From Margaritispora aquatica (Eukaryota > Ascomycota > Leotiomycetes > Helotiales > Discinellaceae), in assembly GCA_007644065.1 (NCBI GenBank), contig VJWN01000011.1, positions 1,178,001 to 1,242,000 of the forward strand: DNA of 64,000 nucleotides, given 5' to 3'. The translations under genes and the position numbers were made by a program. This document shows positions 33,579 to 46,492 of the stretch, in pieces; within the stretch, counting starts at the first letter, position 1, and each line of letters begins with the position of its first letter. The notes beneath the pieces are model-generated. The model did not search any database. It was given only the letters and a program-made list of their open reading frames with translations, and was not told where the DNA came from.

Positions 33579-36500
33579 TCACTTCAAACTCACACTCCCC
33601 TCCAACCCGGCCTCCTTTACCAGCTTCCAAAACAAGCCCTTACTCTCGACCAAATTCCTTGGGGTATCGAATTCCATGACGCGACCATGCTCGAGCACAA
33701 CGATGCGATCCGAGTCCAGGATGGTGTTGATGCGATGGGCGATGGTGATGATAGTGCGCTTACTGAAGAGCGGCGAGCGCAGCGTCGTCTGCAGCAGGGC
33801 GTCGGTCTCGACGTCCACGGCAGCCGTGGCTTCGTCCAACACGAGGATGTTGGATGGCGCCAGGAGGGCGCGCGCTAGTGATACGAGTTGGCGTTGGCCT
33901 TGGGAGAGGTTGGATCCACTAGAGGGGAGTAGGGGTTAGCATGGTATGGTATGATATGGTTGAATTTGATTTATTGGGATGGAGGGAGGTGGGAATGTTT
34001 GTGTGATGGTGTCAGCGGAGGGTGTTGGTGACGGGACTGGAGAGTGGTATTGGTGACCACATAATAATCAACCGAGGGTGGTGACAAGGAATCGGATAAG
34101 AGAATCGCGACACATGTCAGGGCATTGAGAAGTGTCAATGGTGAGGTGGAAGAAAGTGGTAGTAAATGAGTGGTGGTTGGTGACGTAAAGGGCACCAAGG
34201 AGTAAGGTGGTAGAATGGAAGATTCGGGTTCAACGGGCGTAGAGATAAGGAGCGCAACAGTAGGGGGGAAGAGAGGGCAAAGAAACGAGAAACACGAACC
34301 CTTCTTGGATTTTAGCCTCGAGGCCACCCTCCATACTGGAGATATGATCCTTTAGCCTAGCATGTTCTACAATCGCAATTCGTCAGCAAGGATTTCGTGC
34401 AACGCCCGCCGCTTGCAGCATCTGATGGATCAGGTACCACAACGCCACTACACCCTCCACTGCAGTAAAAGGTAGCCCCGAGGATCGATACCATTCGATG
34501 AAATGACAAGAAAACAGACAGAATTCCAACTCACCTAGCACACTCCAAAGCTCAGTGTCATCGTGAACGTGGCCTGGGTCAAGATTATCCCTGATTGTCC
34601 CTTCGAATAGAGCCGCATCCTGCGGGATGATAGCAAGTCGACGCCTCAGATCTAAGAGCCCTATCGTTGATGTATTGAGCGCGTCGATGCTGATATTTCC
34701 TTCGGTCGGCTCGATTATCCGGAATAGGGCAAGGGTCAACGAACTCTTCCCCGCTCCGGTACGACCAACTACACCAATCTTCTCATGAGGCTTGATGTCG
34801 AGATTGATGTTCTTGAGCACGAGGTCCAATCCCTCTCGATATCTTGTGCTGTAATTGTTTATTTGCACTCCACCGTTTGCTGGCCAGCTGCTTGGAGGTC
34901 TGTTGTGGTGAAGCACTTCAGCAGCCTCGCTTGGCAATCTGGCGTATTCCAACACTCGTTCCACTGACACAATATTGGTCTCCACTTCAACCGTCTGACG
35001 CACAATCCAGTTGAGTGATTGGGTGATGTTGAGGGCATACGACATTGCAAGACCGACAGCACCAGAAGTAAGCCCGCTACCACCTGCCACAGAGATAATG
35101 GCAAAGCCGGCGGCACTAAAAATGATGATGGACCCCAAGAATTCCAGTCGCACAGCCAACCACCTATTTCAAATGTCTCAGTCTCAGAAATGCATAACGG
35201 AAATTTTAATTCGTACCTGTTGGCATTGATCGATGGGAAGTAAGCCCGAAGATTTGCGTCAACACGCCACTCATTTTCCATAGCAAAACGTCCCTGCTGT
35301 CGGTATGCTCGGATAGTAGTAATTCCGCCCAGCGACTCTTGGAAGTGCGCATATATTGGGCTTCGACTTACGCTATCAAGGCGTTTGAGCTCTCTCGAGG
35401 TTCTCAAATAGTATCTTTGGACCCAGTAATACACGCCGCCAAGCGGTATGATCAAAGCAATGAATGCATTGGTGGCACTTGCAATGATGACCATGGTGAA
35501 TATAGCTCTAGCGCTGTTTACAAACAGCATGTTGAAAGTCCGCGCTAACACCTATTTACAATCAATATATTTTCGTCAAATGATAATTTAGTTTGACCCA
35601 CCTCATCTACTCGGTATATATCACTGAAAGAGGAGAATCAGTAAAAACAGCGTCCAGGATGTCTCGGGTATGCGATGTTGCACAACATGAGTGTGCCAAA
35701 TCAAAGCGCACAATACCCACAGCACATGCAATGCGCTGAACAGAGTGCTGCGGGGTGAAAGACCACTCGGTCCTCACAACTTCAAATGTCAAGCTTTCCC
35801 ACACCATCTCACCAGCTGTTCGATCCACAGGGGAGCGACAGGTGGATGATGCGGATGTAGCGGTCAAGACTCACATCTCTCTGTATGGAGGGAATCGGTT
35901 GAACAGTAAGGATTAATGATTGAAGCACTTACCTTGAGAATCTATTGAGGATTCGACCAGCTGGGGTGCTTTAGACTCGTCAGTTTGATCCAAGCTAAAG
36001 CAAAGAATCGGACTTACGTCTCGAAGAAGCTCATTGGCGATCTGAAAATGGCAAACGCCATTCTCTCATGGAGTTTTCTTGATGCCTGTAATCGTAATTT
36101 AGCCTCTACTGTGTGGTGCGCCATGCAATGCATGTGTCCGATGAAATCGTGTTCGCTTACCTCGATAGAACAGAATATCCAGAGAATCAAGGTTTGCACG
36201 ACAACTAGGGCCGCGGAGCCGATACCGAATGCGAAGTATACCCCGATGTACTTGCCGACATTGGGATTATTACCTTCTCTTCCATTGACTTCGGCCCATT
36301 GCTTCAGCCAGATACTACCACCTGCCAAAAATCAGCATATCAAACACAGCCGGCATTATCACCAATCTGGGGAAATCATGCATGAAAAACAAAAGTGTGG
36401 GCGCGCATGCATCTAAAAATTCAAATTGCCAAGATCACCTACCGATTTGAAGAGTTTGCCCGCCGATCAACATCAACCCGTAGAGCATAACAGCAAACAG

Positions 36501-39500
36501 ATTGCTAGTCTTTGCGTATTCGGCGTAAACTAATGCAACTTGTCAGCCACAGATCTGGACAGCAAACCGGGGACCGGGTCATGTATACCGTCCCATTTTA
36601 CTTTTCCTTGCTCGGAAAACTCCTTGCTTTGCTTTGTTTTGGAAGGTTCCTCCTCATCCCGGAGCTTTCCACGGGGTCCTTTGAAACTTGCAGTACTCGC
36701 TCGTCTCAGTGTTGTTGAACTTCCTTTTCTCTTTTTAACGGTGGATCCTTGTGGTCTGATCGGCTGCAATTGCGTCAGATGTTCTTGAGCTTCTTCGATC
36801 TCATTTTGCTTCTCCACTCTATCATCATCAGGATCTATAATTGTAGATGAGTCGCTGGAGGCAGATGTCGTGGAAGTGTATTCTGATTCTGCAGATTGAT
36901 CCTGATTGCTGGCAGTCTTGATAAGGTTCGCAACCTCGCCTCTCATGGCCATAAGTTGGTTGTACGTTCCACGTTCGAGGATCCTGCCATCTCGGATCAT
37001 GCAGATAAAGTCGGCCTCCATCAGAACCGGGATCGAGTTTGTAGCCAATACTCTTGTCTTACCGCTGAGAAGACCGTTGGGTCCCAGAACATTCTCGATC
37101 AAGTGTCTTCCAACATGCTGGTCAACGGCTGAAAGGCAGTCATCAAGTAGATAGATATCTGCACGAGCATAGACAGCTCGTGCAAGAGTTAGACGTGCTT
37201 TCTGGCCTCCACTGAGTGAAATACCTCGCTCTCCAACCTCAGTGTCATCGCCATCAGGTAGTTGAGCAAAATCCTCAGTCAATGCACATGCCTTGACAGT
37301 CTTATCATAGAAAACAGGATCGAAACGGTGACCAAACACAATGTTTTCCTTGACACTCGCGTTCATAACCCATGGTTGTTGAGCAACATAGGCAGTTTCA
37401 CCATGAACAACCACCTCGCCCTTGACTTTCCATAGATCACCCAGAAGCGCTTGAAGGAACGATGACTTGCCAGCACCAACTCTACCAACGATACATGTTA
37501 ATTCACCTTTTGCAGCCGAGAAGTTGATGTCTTCCAAGGCATGGCGATCAGCATGCCTGTCCCAGGAAAATGTGCCATCCCGAATTGACAAACTCTCCTC
37601 GCCATGTTCATCGACTGGTCCTCGCACAATGATAGCATCGGCTTGTAGTTCTTCGGCGAGGAAAAATGAAGTTAAACGGCCAACAGCAACTGATGCTTCA
37701 ATAATTGAGGTTATGACCATGGGTAGAATAGCAAGAGGGAAAGTCAACAAGTTGAACAGAGTCAAAGCTGGAAATACGATGTCGGTAGTCAGAGGTTTGT
37801 CGTTCGTCAGGACATACACGGTGAAGGTAGAGCATGAAACCAAGAATGGAGTTGTTGACCAGGTAAAATTAGCCACGGATTGAGCAGCTCCAATCTTACG
37901 AAGTGTCTTCAATTCTAGGTCATTTCGGACGTAGTTGAGTTTCTGCATGAAAGCACTTCCCCATGCGTAAAGCTTAATGCTCTTCATGTTGTTGATGATC
38001 TCTGCAATAAGTCTCGTTCTTGAATCCTATTCACCCAGCATTAGCTTCAATATTAGCTTCAGCATAGGATTGGTCACAAAAGTAGAAATGAAGATATTGG
38101 GACATGGTGTACTTATTCCCCATCGGCTACATACCTTATTCTTCATTTGCTCTTTTTGAAGTGTCTTCATTAGTCTAGCAATAAGACCGTTGATGGGGAT
38201 CATCAAGATCATGGCTCCAACACCAGCCAGCATCGAATATCCTACCAATTGGTATAGAGATACCATGCATAAGATGATCTGGTAGGGTGCTGACCAGAGT
38301 TGCTGACCGTATTGTGTAAGATCTTGGAGTCTTTGCGTGTCGACTGCCATATAATTGACAATGTCTCCGGTGGATTTCGATGCTCTACCCTCGTTCGAAA
38401 GCTTGAGAGATTTGCCGTATATAGCAGAAGTCAGAGCAGTCTTGATGCGCATACCAGTCTCAAAAGCACGTTGGAAGTACTGGTGCAAAGCCATAGTCTG
38501 GCCAATTGAAACAGCAAACATAGCAAGTGCAATGGCAGCTCCCCTAATAATAGGTTCATGCACCTTTCCAGGTCTGTACGAGTCCACCCATTGAATAAGT
38601 AATTTCAGAAGTTGAGGCTGAACAAAAGCCAATGTATCAGAAACTGTCTTGAAAAGAGCTCCTCTGAAATATGGACCACTGAATCCTCTGAATATAGCCA
38701 TCCAAAGGCTTGGATTCTTCTTGGTCTTCACTTCATGGTCCCAAGCTTCTTGAAATGTTTCACCAGTCGCCTGAGTAGTGTCCCTCTTTGCCAAATTCCA
38801 GAGATCATCCTCAGTCAAATATTTCTTATAGCCATGTGCCATCATCGGTGTCATCCATGAGAATGTAAGAACTGAGAAAACCGTCGCATATTCGACTGGG
38901 CATTCGTCTTCGTCCTCCAAGGCATGGTATTCACTCGTTTTCTTCGATACCAACCATTCCAAACCGAATTCGATCCAAGCGAGAGCAAAACCAATACAGT
39001 ATGCAACGAAGTACAGCAGATGCTCCGTGTAGACTTGCTGTGAAATCAATGATCGCAGCTTGACCGACCATGCAAGTAGCAGGAATAGCCAGTAAAACAA
39101 AACCACTCCATTTGGATTCCTGAGCCTGGTATGTTCTATCCACTGGATGGTGAAAATGACCCCCAAGGAGGCGATTGTGAGAACACTGGTCCAGAACCGA
39201 AAGTCGCCAGCCCAAACGTCTGGGTAATTGAGTATTTGGAAGATCAGTTGAGCCACGACGGAGAGGCCAATGGCTCCAATGAGGACCTGTTCACCAATGT
39301 CAGCTCAAGCTCGACCCCACCATGTCCTCCTCCAAATTGCCATGGAAAGCTCCTCGTACCTGTTTTGTCCAGAAATGCCAGTCCTTATCCACCACTGCTT
39401 TTGACTTTCTCTTCAACAGCCACCAAATGGCAACAGCTCCGAAGAGTATGCCATATACTGCAACAGAGCTCACCCAAACGTCCATGAAGCATGGTGTGAA

Positions 39501-39671
39501 GTCGTATCGGTGAGGGCTCAATGGACCCCATCCCTCTTTATTCCCACATAACGGCTGGTGATTCTGCTTCTCTGCGCTCAGATATCCGCTGCCGAGCTGC
39601 TGAATGGTCGAGCGATAACCAGAGAATGAACCTGTTGATTGCAGGACTTTCTGCTGGGCGCCCTGAGGCAT
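33579..39671 (-). CDS. ABCC/MRP-type ABC transporter, Ycf1/Bpt1-like
   Basis: A full-size multidrug-resistance-associated transporter. Family members in fungi sit mostly in the vacuole membrane and move glutathione conjugates, heavy-metal complexes or bile pigments. The gene has about ten introns. The start is taken at 39671, the first ATG in the frame leading into [20 protein letters not shown]. An N-terminal extra membrane region (TMD0) precedes the first core TMD ([20 protein letters not shown]). NBD1 has Walker [10 protein letters not shown], signature [18 protein letters not shown] and Walker [14 protein letters not shown] charged linker with [14 protein letters not shown], a possible phosphosite, follows. 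TMD2 includes [16 protein letters not shown] and [22 protein letters not shown]2 has [30 protein letters not shown] and [15 protein letters not shown]1 Walker B ends in D rather than the catalytic E, as usual in ABCC proteins. One intron within NBD2 (about 33921-34300) is unusually long. All key motifs are intact. Confidence 0.92.
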
Positions 39672-41079
39672 GCTGCCCGATTTGAATGTGCAAGCAGCTC
39701 CAAGCTTCGTAATTGAGTTTCTCAATGAGAAAGAAATGATGGAGCTGCAAGGAGATAGGCAGGTCGTCCTGGTATAGTGGTGACGTTAGGAAATGGAATG
39801 TCCAGAGAATAAATGTCAAGAGAGGTCAAGGCGGGACCGAGGACGGAATTAGTGCTAGGCTCCGATGGATGCGGACACCAGCCGAATTTTGAATTACCAA
39901 GCAGATTTTGGGGAGCAAATAGAAAGGGAGTACTAATTAGTAAGAAGGATCAATTCACAATTTGGATAATGTTGGAATTGCTCTACAAATTGTTGTATAA
40001 TTTTGTTCACCGTGTTGCTTTGAATGGTCGAAATGGCGTCGATAAATGCTGATATACCCATGAGCATGCTTCTGGCTTGCATAAATCCAGGCTGAAAAAA
40101 CAATTCTTTGCCCCAGACCCAAGCTAGGTAGGTATCTCACGTCGTCATATCAAGCTTTGCACGTTTGATGCCAAGACATCAAAAGTTGAAGAAATACTAC
40201 CTGCCCACTGTTCACTTTAATGCCGATATCATCTTGAAACTGTTATTATCGCTTCAATCAAATTTTCAATCATCCAACGAAATTCAAAAGATATTCACCA
40301 ACAAAAAAGCTTCCGAAACATCTCTGCCCAACTGCCTCTCCAAACCTCAGAGCTGTGTTGCCTCGTTCGCAAGGCCATATTCTCCGAGCGATCTGTGAAA
40401 CAACACCTACCAAAGTACAAAGCAACATTACCTCGATTTCCAAAGATCAATGTCCAAAAAGCAGCTCACCGAGACATCGCACTATAATAATCATAGGAAG
40501 AACATTGTTATATCTATTTGAGGATTGGATCAAGAGTTTCGAAGCCAGCAAGCTACCGGTCACGAAACAGCATCTCTTTCTCAAAAGGTATTACCATCCA
40601 CGGGAATATGCAACGTCCCCTAGGCGACACCGAAGCTCCTTCCATGGGACCTCACCTTATGACAGGTCTCACATGACACACAACTGACAGCAAATACGAA
40701 GCACAACAGCTTTCATTCACTACTTGACTTGACTACAGTATCAGACAATCTTCGCCAAGCGCCAGAGTAGCAACAAACGAAAGAACCCAGTATTTTCCTT
40801 CTAGGACTTTCTTGTCGCTTGTCAAATAGCCGCCTGAAATTTCTCGCTCCAAGGTTCCTGTAAACTAGAGCACAAATAGGGTGACTCCTAAGACGACCGG
40901 TGATGCCCTAGTACCAACCATGAGAATAAGAAAAAAGAACAGTAAGGTCAATACAAGAAGACGTGTCGAGAGGTGCAATCGTAAAATTCATGTGCAGGGT
41001 ATAATGGTCGCGAAGTGATGAAATGCTTCGGCGTCCTGCAGTGAGAAGGGCCGCTCCTCAGAAGATTGTGCCACTTTTT
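39672..41079. other. Intergenic, ABC transporter promoter and cbf1 3' flank
   Basis: About 1.4 kb without a credible gene. Plus-strand frames at 40165-40687 show no family or codon signal. Confidence 0.5.
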
Positions 41080-41966
41080 CTAGTTCTCACCAAGTGCATC
41101 TTCTTTTTTCGGTGCAAGTCCGGCGCTTTGGCAAGTCTTCTTCCATGTCTCAACCTCCCTCCATGCACGCTCACATTCGGCCTTCAGTTTGTCGTTGCTG
41201 GCGCTCAATTCTGCAATAGCTTGCTCGGTTAGAAGCTTCTCCAGGGTCCATTTCTCGATGTTTTGCGTTTCATTCTCCTTTAACTGAGTAATGAATTGAA
41301 CCGCACGCTGCAAAATGGAGCCCTTGTTCTTCTCACAACCAGGAACAATCTTAGCCAACTCATTAATGCCTTCATTGATGGTCTCTCTGCGACGTCGTTC
41401 AACTGTGGATATATTAGCAATGCGCCAAACTAATGCTCTGAACCTTCTGACTTACCCTCCTTGTGATTATCCTTTCGCACCTTATGCCACTCATCAGAAC
41501 CAACCGGCGGCTTCGCAGATCTGCCGGAAGGTATCGAACTCTCCATGAAGCTACCGTCGTTATCCTGAGTGTTCATGAATGACTGCTCTTGGCTGCGATC
41601 TCCGTCTGATCCTTGGTTGGCGAATGAGACGTCAGTTGGTTGAGGAATAGTCATTTGTGGATAGAGACCGGCGAGTGCAGCAGCGGCGGTTGAAGCATGT
41701 TCGGAAGAGCCGTTATGATCCAAGTGGCCTTGGTGGTGAAGAGAGTTGAAGTCCTGTAAAGATTCAACTCCTCCGTCCTGCTGATCTTGTTTGGACGCGT
41801 TTGGAGAAACACGCTTGTTACCACCACGCCTCGTGTCATCAGCTGATTCTGCTTCCCGCTTCCGCTTCTGTGCCGTGTTGTTGATGAGGCCCTCAGTAAC
41901 GTTGTCTCCGCGCATTGCATTGGCAACCTCCTGCAAGCCTGAGTGTTCTAGGTCCATGTCTGACAT
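41080..41966 (-). CDS. cbf1: bHLH transcription factor Cbf1 (centromere/E-box binding factor)
   Basis: Cbf1 binds CACGTG E-boxes. In yeasts it acts at sulfur-metabolism and respiration genes and at centromeres. Exons 41966-41456 and 41402-41080 give 277 residues; a 53-nt intron (41455-41403) joins DNHKE to VERRRRETINEGINELAKI. The N-terminal half is disordered, with a basic TAQKRKREAESADDTRRGG region and an Ala-rich stretch. The bHLH at about residues 155-220 starts GSDEWHKVRKDNHKE and carries the H-E-R DNA-contact pattern (His, Glu and Arg of the basic helix). Helix 2 is NKGSILQRAVQFITQLKEN. A leucine-zipper-like coiled coil follows (LEKLLTEQAIAELSASNDKL). The tight match at the basic region makes Cbf1 the clear choice over Pho4 or SREBP types. 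CACGTG sites occur upstream (42295, 43419), which would fit autoregulation. Confidence 0.9.
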
Positions 41967-42294
41967 TTGTATTGGATCGCGATAAAGCGTGACGCGCCTT
42001 ACGATATGATTCGAGGGGATATGTGGTAGGCTCCGAGAGGCGCAGATGACCTCTGTGGGTTGGCAGATAGAATTTAAGGCTGAGCTTGTTCTTTTCCGTG
42101 AGAAAAGGTGACGTGTCTACCGACCTTTGCACAGGTACAACAAGTTGATTGCACTGTGATCCTTATGAGGGTGGATGGTATGGTTGATTCGCACCGATAG
42201 AAGTTCTCGAAACGCGCCGTTGCAGTAGTTCGTTCAGGTGTCCTGTCTAGACGAACGTTTGTTGTATCTACTCAAGTAGTACCTGCAAGGTTAG

Positions 42295-42300
42295 CACGTG
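42295..42300. promoter_or_regulatory. E-box CACGTG upstream of cbf1
   Basis: The palindromic Cbf1 recognition core, 329 bp upstream of the cbf1 ATG. Function is inferred only from motif and position. Confidence 0.4.
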
Positions 42301-43418
42301 TCATTGCAGATGAAGTAACACATAGCAATTGAATGCTTATGCGCTGAGAGTTGAAAAATCCTTTGGAGCGATGGCTGAGGCTTTGCGCTGCGAATATGCG
42401 ATCGCAAAATCATTGTACTGGCGCACTGGCGGGAGTACTTGATGAATACTGGATGAATGATGAGAAGGCGTGACAAAAGCCCTGACTAGACCACTTGTCC
42501 ATCGCAAACAGAGACATTGTTTGACCCGATCGCGATTGCGAGATCGGAATTCAAATAATCAAAAATTGTTGAGTGAAGGTTGTGACAATATGGAAAGAAG
42601 CAGCAAGAAAGGCTTGATTGAATGTTTGTGACGACAGTGCTAGCTTTTTGTGAGGACCAACGGCCAGGTCGGGCATTGGAGCATCTAACGAGTGATCGTG
42701 ACCTCCAAAGTAGGTCGCGTGGAAATGGACCGCTGTGAATTGGTGACTTGACCCGCTCTATTGTTCCACGAACATGTAGTGTGGGATGTGACATGACATT
42801 GGGGGGAAAGAATGCGACTGTAACTGCAACAACAACCAAGCAGATGGACAGATTGATTTGAATTATGCATACCTCTGCTTTCTATGAGGATCCGGATCCA
42901 GGTGGATCGTGGGTAGGTGAGATTGAGATGAGAGGCTCCTGTTATCTCTTGGTCCGTACAGTAGAGTGATGATCCGCCGGGTAATGGTAGCGTAATGCGA
43001 CGCGACTTTTGTTGATTTAATATGCTGCACCGCGCGGAACAGTTTCGTTGCGAACCGAAAGTCGAAAGGAAATTCTATCCAGGAAAGACTTGAATAGAAT
43101 ACAATTGATTGATGTATGGTTTTCGCTGGGAGGCAGGCTGGTTGATGTATGTATGTATTGAACGATCGAAGGGGTTTGAATCGAGGGTCAGCAGACACAA
43201 CGTGATCTTTTGCTGCGTGACTTCTTTCGCGATCACGAGCTGGAACAGACGAACGTGAATTGGTCGAGATGGTCGAATACCGTGATGAAAGACGATTGAT
43301 TGAGAAGATGGGATCAAATATGAGACAAGCCGGACACCCTCTTTCTTGATGAAAAAGCGTCTTGGATACACTTTCTGATTATCAAAAGAGGAGGGAAATG
43401 GGAGGATGAAGAATCTTT

Positions 43419-43424
43419 CACGTG
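43419..43424. promoter_or_regulatory. Second E-box CACGTG in the cbf1/gid9 divergent region
   Basis: Embedded in a longer palindrome, TTCACGTGTGAA, with one mismatch. It lies roughly 1.45 kb upstream of cbf1 and 0.9 kb upstream of gid9. Confidence 0.35.
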
Positions 43425-44305
43425 TGAACTTGTCAGGTGGTCTGGAGAGTACTAGCGTAGATCTGGGGTGACTAAGCATGAAGTGAGCGGGTGGGTGCGA
43501 AGGAAGTCGGCAGAACAAATGCGGCCGTGTGTGTGCCTTGGCGGTGAACAACAATGCGCGACATTTACCTCAAGGTAGGTCTATCATGTTTATCCATAGA
43601 GGTAGTAAGGCACCATAGGTACCTCCCTTACTTAATTATAAAGAAATAGAATTGATGATGTAGACGTTGATAATTACCATAATTACCCAGGTGCCTTTGA
43701 AATTTAGTTACCATATTTAAGCCTCATAGATTATCTGAGATCTAGTTCTGGATGTTGTCCCGCTTCCTGCAAGAGCTATGATGATGTCTCTTCGTTCCTG
43801 GGATCTCTCGTTCGCAGTAGCACATTAATACTGCGGGGAAACTGAAAGTGAGCACATCTCCACGCATATATTATGGAAATATGTGGAAAGATAGATACTT
43901 AAATCTACCAATATTGAGCGCGTGATGAAAGGTTAGGATATACCTGCCTTACCTAAGGTACCTTATGTACTAGTAATACCTAGCTTTATCAACCTTTGCA
44001 GTGGTATTACTTAGCGTCTTAGATATACGGTATCAATCCTCTGGAATCACTTGGAGCCCCACGTATTCCTTATCCACGATAGCGTGGCAGCTCCTTGTCG
44101 AATGCCGTATTGTCACTTTCAGACATCACACTGCATTTTGAGCTTCACGGGCGACAGCAACAGCCACAAATCTCTACATTACTACAAGTCACCAAATATT
44201 CCGAGGATTCCTGCTGTGAAATTCTATTCTCCCGTACCAGAATACCCGGCGCATCTAGTGGCGAAACGTTATTATCCTAAAACGAGACTTCAACTGAGCA
44301 ACATC

Positions 44306-45697
44306 ATGGGAGATCACATAACCTCAAAGCTAAACCCGGATACACACCTGATTCTTGTACGCCTCTCCGAATTCCCTTTTGCATTAATTTTTTTTTTGTT
44401 GACATGAGCTAGGACCAACCTCTCCTCCGACTTCCCTTCGAGCTTCTTAGGAAGAATTTCAAGGTTGCGCACTTCAATGTCGAGAAAGACAGTGCTGCGG
44501 TGAAGAGCATACTTAAAGACACGACCAATGCCTCCTTGAATGCATCTGCATCACCAGACGAAGTGCTCAAGAATGTCGACTCGATGCTAGCTCGAATGAA
44601 GGGCTTGAAACGCAAGCTTGCAGCATGTGCCGAAGAAGAGAAAAGACTCCAGCAGCAGTCACAGAGCAGGATACGGCATCTTGGAGAATTGTATGCTATG
44701 CACAGCTTGGACGATGTGAAATATGAAGACTGGAGTCGAGTCCGGTTAGATAGGTTGCTGGTCGACTATCTGCTGAGAAATGGTTACAAAGAGAGTGCGA
44801 CAGCTCTCGCCAAAGAGAAAGGCATTGAGGACTTGGTGGACGTTGATACATTCGTTCAGATGAGTCGAATACGGGAGAGTTTACAGAAAGGCGTGGTAAC
44901 AGAAGCGCTCGCATGGTGTCAGGAGAACAAGAAAGATCTGCGGAGAATGGAGGTGAGTAATGAGTGATACATGTTGAATTATACTAATTTTTCTTTTGCA
45001 AGAATAACCTAGAGTTCATGCTTCGATTCCAACAACACATCGAATTAGTACGGACACAAGATCCAATAAAACAGAAAGAGGCAATCGCACATGTCAGGAA
45101 ATACCTCATACCATTTCGTGAGAGCTACCCAAAGGAGGTTCAGCAGGCTTGTGGACTGCTAGCTTTTGCGCCTGGCACTCGAGCAGAGGTATACAGTGTA
45201 TGGCTTCCACTTCTCTCATGCTCTGAAACAATATTGACATACACTAGGAATTATACAGCCCAGATCGCTGGACGGCACTATCAAACATCTTTATGCAGAC
45301 CCACAACAACCTCCTCTCTCTACCTTCGGTACCTCTCCTTCACATCGCCCTCTCCGCTGGTCTATCAGCACTCAAAACCCCATCATGCCACTCGTCACAC
45401 AAGCACATCACGGCTGCTGAATCCATCTCACCCACTTCCGCATCCTCACTGACCACGTCCGTGTGTCCCATATGCTCACCCGAGCTCAACAACCTAGCAC
45501 GCAATGTGCCATACGCAAACCACACCAAGAGTCACGTTGAAAGTGATCTCTTACTTCTACCGAACGCCAATGTCTACGGACGCGAGAGGCTCGAAGAGTA
45601 TTCTCGGAAAGCGGGTCTGGATCCTGGCATGGTGAAAGACTTGAGGAATGGCGAGGTGTTTGGCATGGAGACTTTGAAGAAAGTGTATATCTCATGA
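44306..45697 (+). CDS. fyv10: GID/CTLH E3 ubiquitin ligase subunit Fyv10/Gid9 (MAEA-like)
   Basis: Gid9 is one of the two RING-like subunits of the GID complex, which in yeast degrades gluconeogenic enzymes after glucose return. Four exons, 44306-44356, 44413-44952, 45003-45188 and 45248-45697, give 408 residues with every junction in frame. LisH is at about 125-157 ([20 protein letters not shown]). CTLH is at about 160-217 ([17 protein letters not shown], then [20 protein letters not shown]). A CRA region follows ([20 protein letters not shown]). The degenerate RING at the C terminus has [20 protein letters not shown], a His, and a conserved end ([16 protein letters not shown] then [14 protein letters not shown]). 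The CPIC and N-x-Y-G elements separate it from Gid2/Rmd5. It is divergent from cbf1, and nothing suggests damage. Confidence 0.93.
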
Positions 45698-46492
45698 ACA
45701 ATGCAATGCATGTATCCAGATTCTCAACTCAAGCATGATCTTACCTCACTAGCATCTTGTTCTCATCCTTGCAATATCCATGTGACTTTACTCTTCACTT
45801 TCCAAGCTTCAAGTGACAGCTATCGAGCAAGCTACCTAAGTTAGGCAATAGGTAGCTGCCATGTTCAGCTACCCAAGAGGTGTCTCGGTCCTTAAGAGCC
45901 AGTAAGTTTAATTCTGTGACAGAAGGATTATTAGAACCACCTAAATGTACCTCAATTCCAATTCCTGTGGCCTGAGTAGCTAGGTAGCTAGTGCTCACAG
46001 AACAAGCTGGCAAATATTCTTCTCCCTATAGCTTTATTCAGCACTGTGTATTTTCAAGCGAGCCACAATAGTTAATGAGTTAATTCGGAGGAATTCCGTG
46101 TATAGAATCAGAGAATCTGCATTCTGCAAAGAAGTGTGCTGGTTGTTTGTACAATCATGTACAAACACTTGCTGTTCTTGATGTGTCAAGCTGTCATTGC
46201 TTGGTTTTTGTTCGTGTGTGCATGGAAATGAGAAGCTACCTTAACAAGCATAAGCACGCATGCGGGCACATCATTACTTTTTCGGTAGAAAACAATGTTG
46301 ACCCTGACATCTACTCGTGGGAGAAATATCTGCTGCCCATTCCCCTTCTTAAGAGCAAATCTATCTTCGCCGTGCAAAAAGACATGTTTCCTCCCATTCT
46401 CTTCGTGTCACCTAAGGCCGCCATAACATCCAATCCTCATCCAACCCACTTCATTTCTCCAGATGTTCCAGACTATCTCTCAAACCTCGATT
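45698..46492. other. Convergent intergenic region
   Basis: About 800 bp between two 3' ends. AGGTAGCTA-type words cluster at about 45830-45990. No gene seen. Confidence 0.5.

Larger units (their letters stand above)
41967..44305. other. Divergent intergenic region, cbf1 and gid9
   Basis: 2.3 kb between divergent starts. It holds CACGTG at 42295-42300 and 43419-43424 and GGTA/TACC-rich patches at 43570-43625 and 43935-43985. Long minus-strand frames here (for example 43075-43554) look non-coding. Confidence 0.5.

Noticed and set aside
43075..43554. Minus-strand frame of 159 codons upstream of cbf1
   Set aside because: Ser/Pro/His-rich noise with no conserved segment. It sits in the divergent promoter region.
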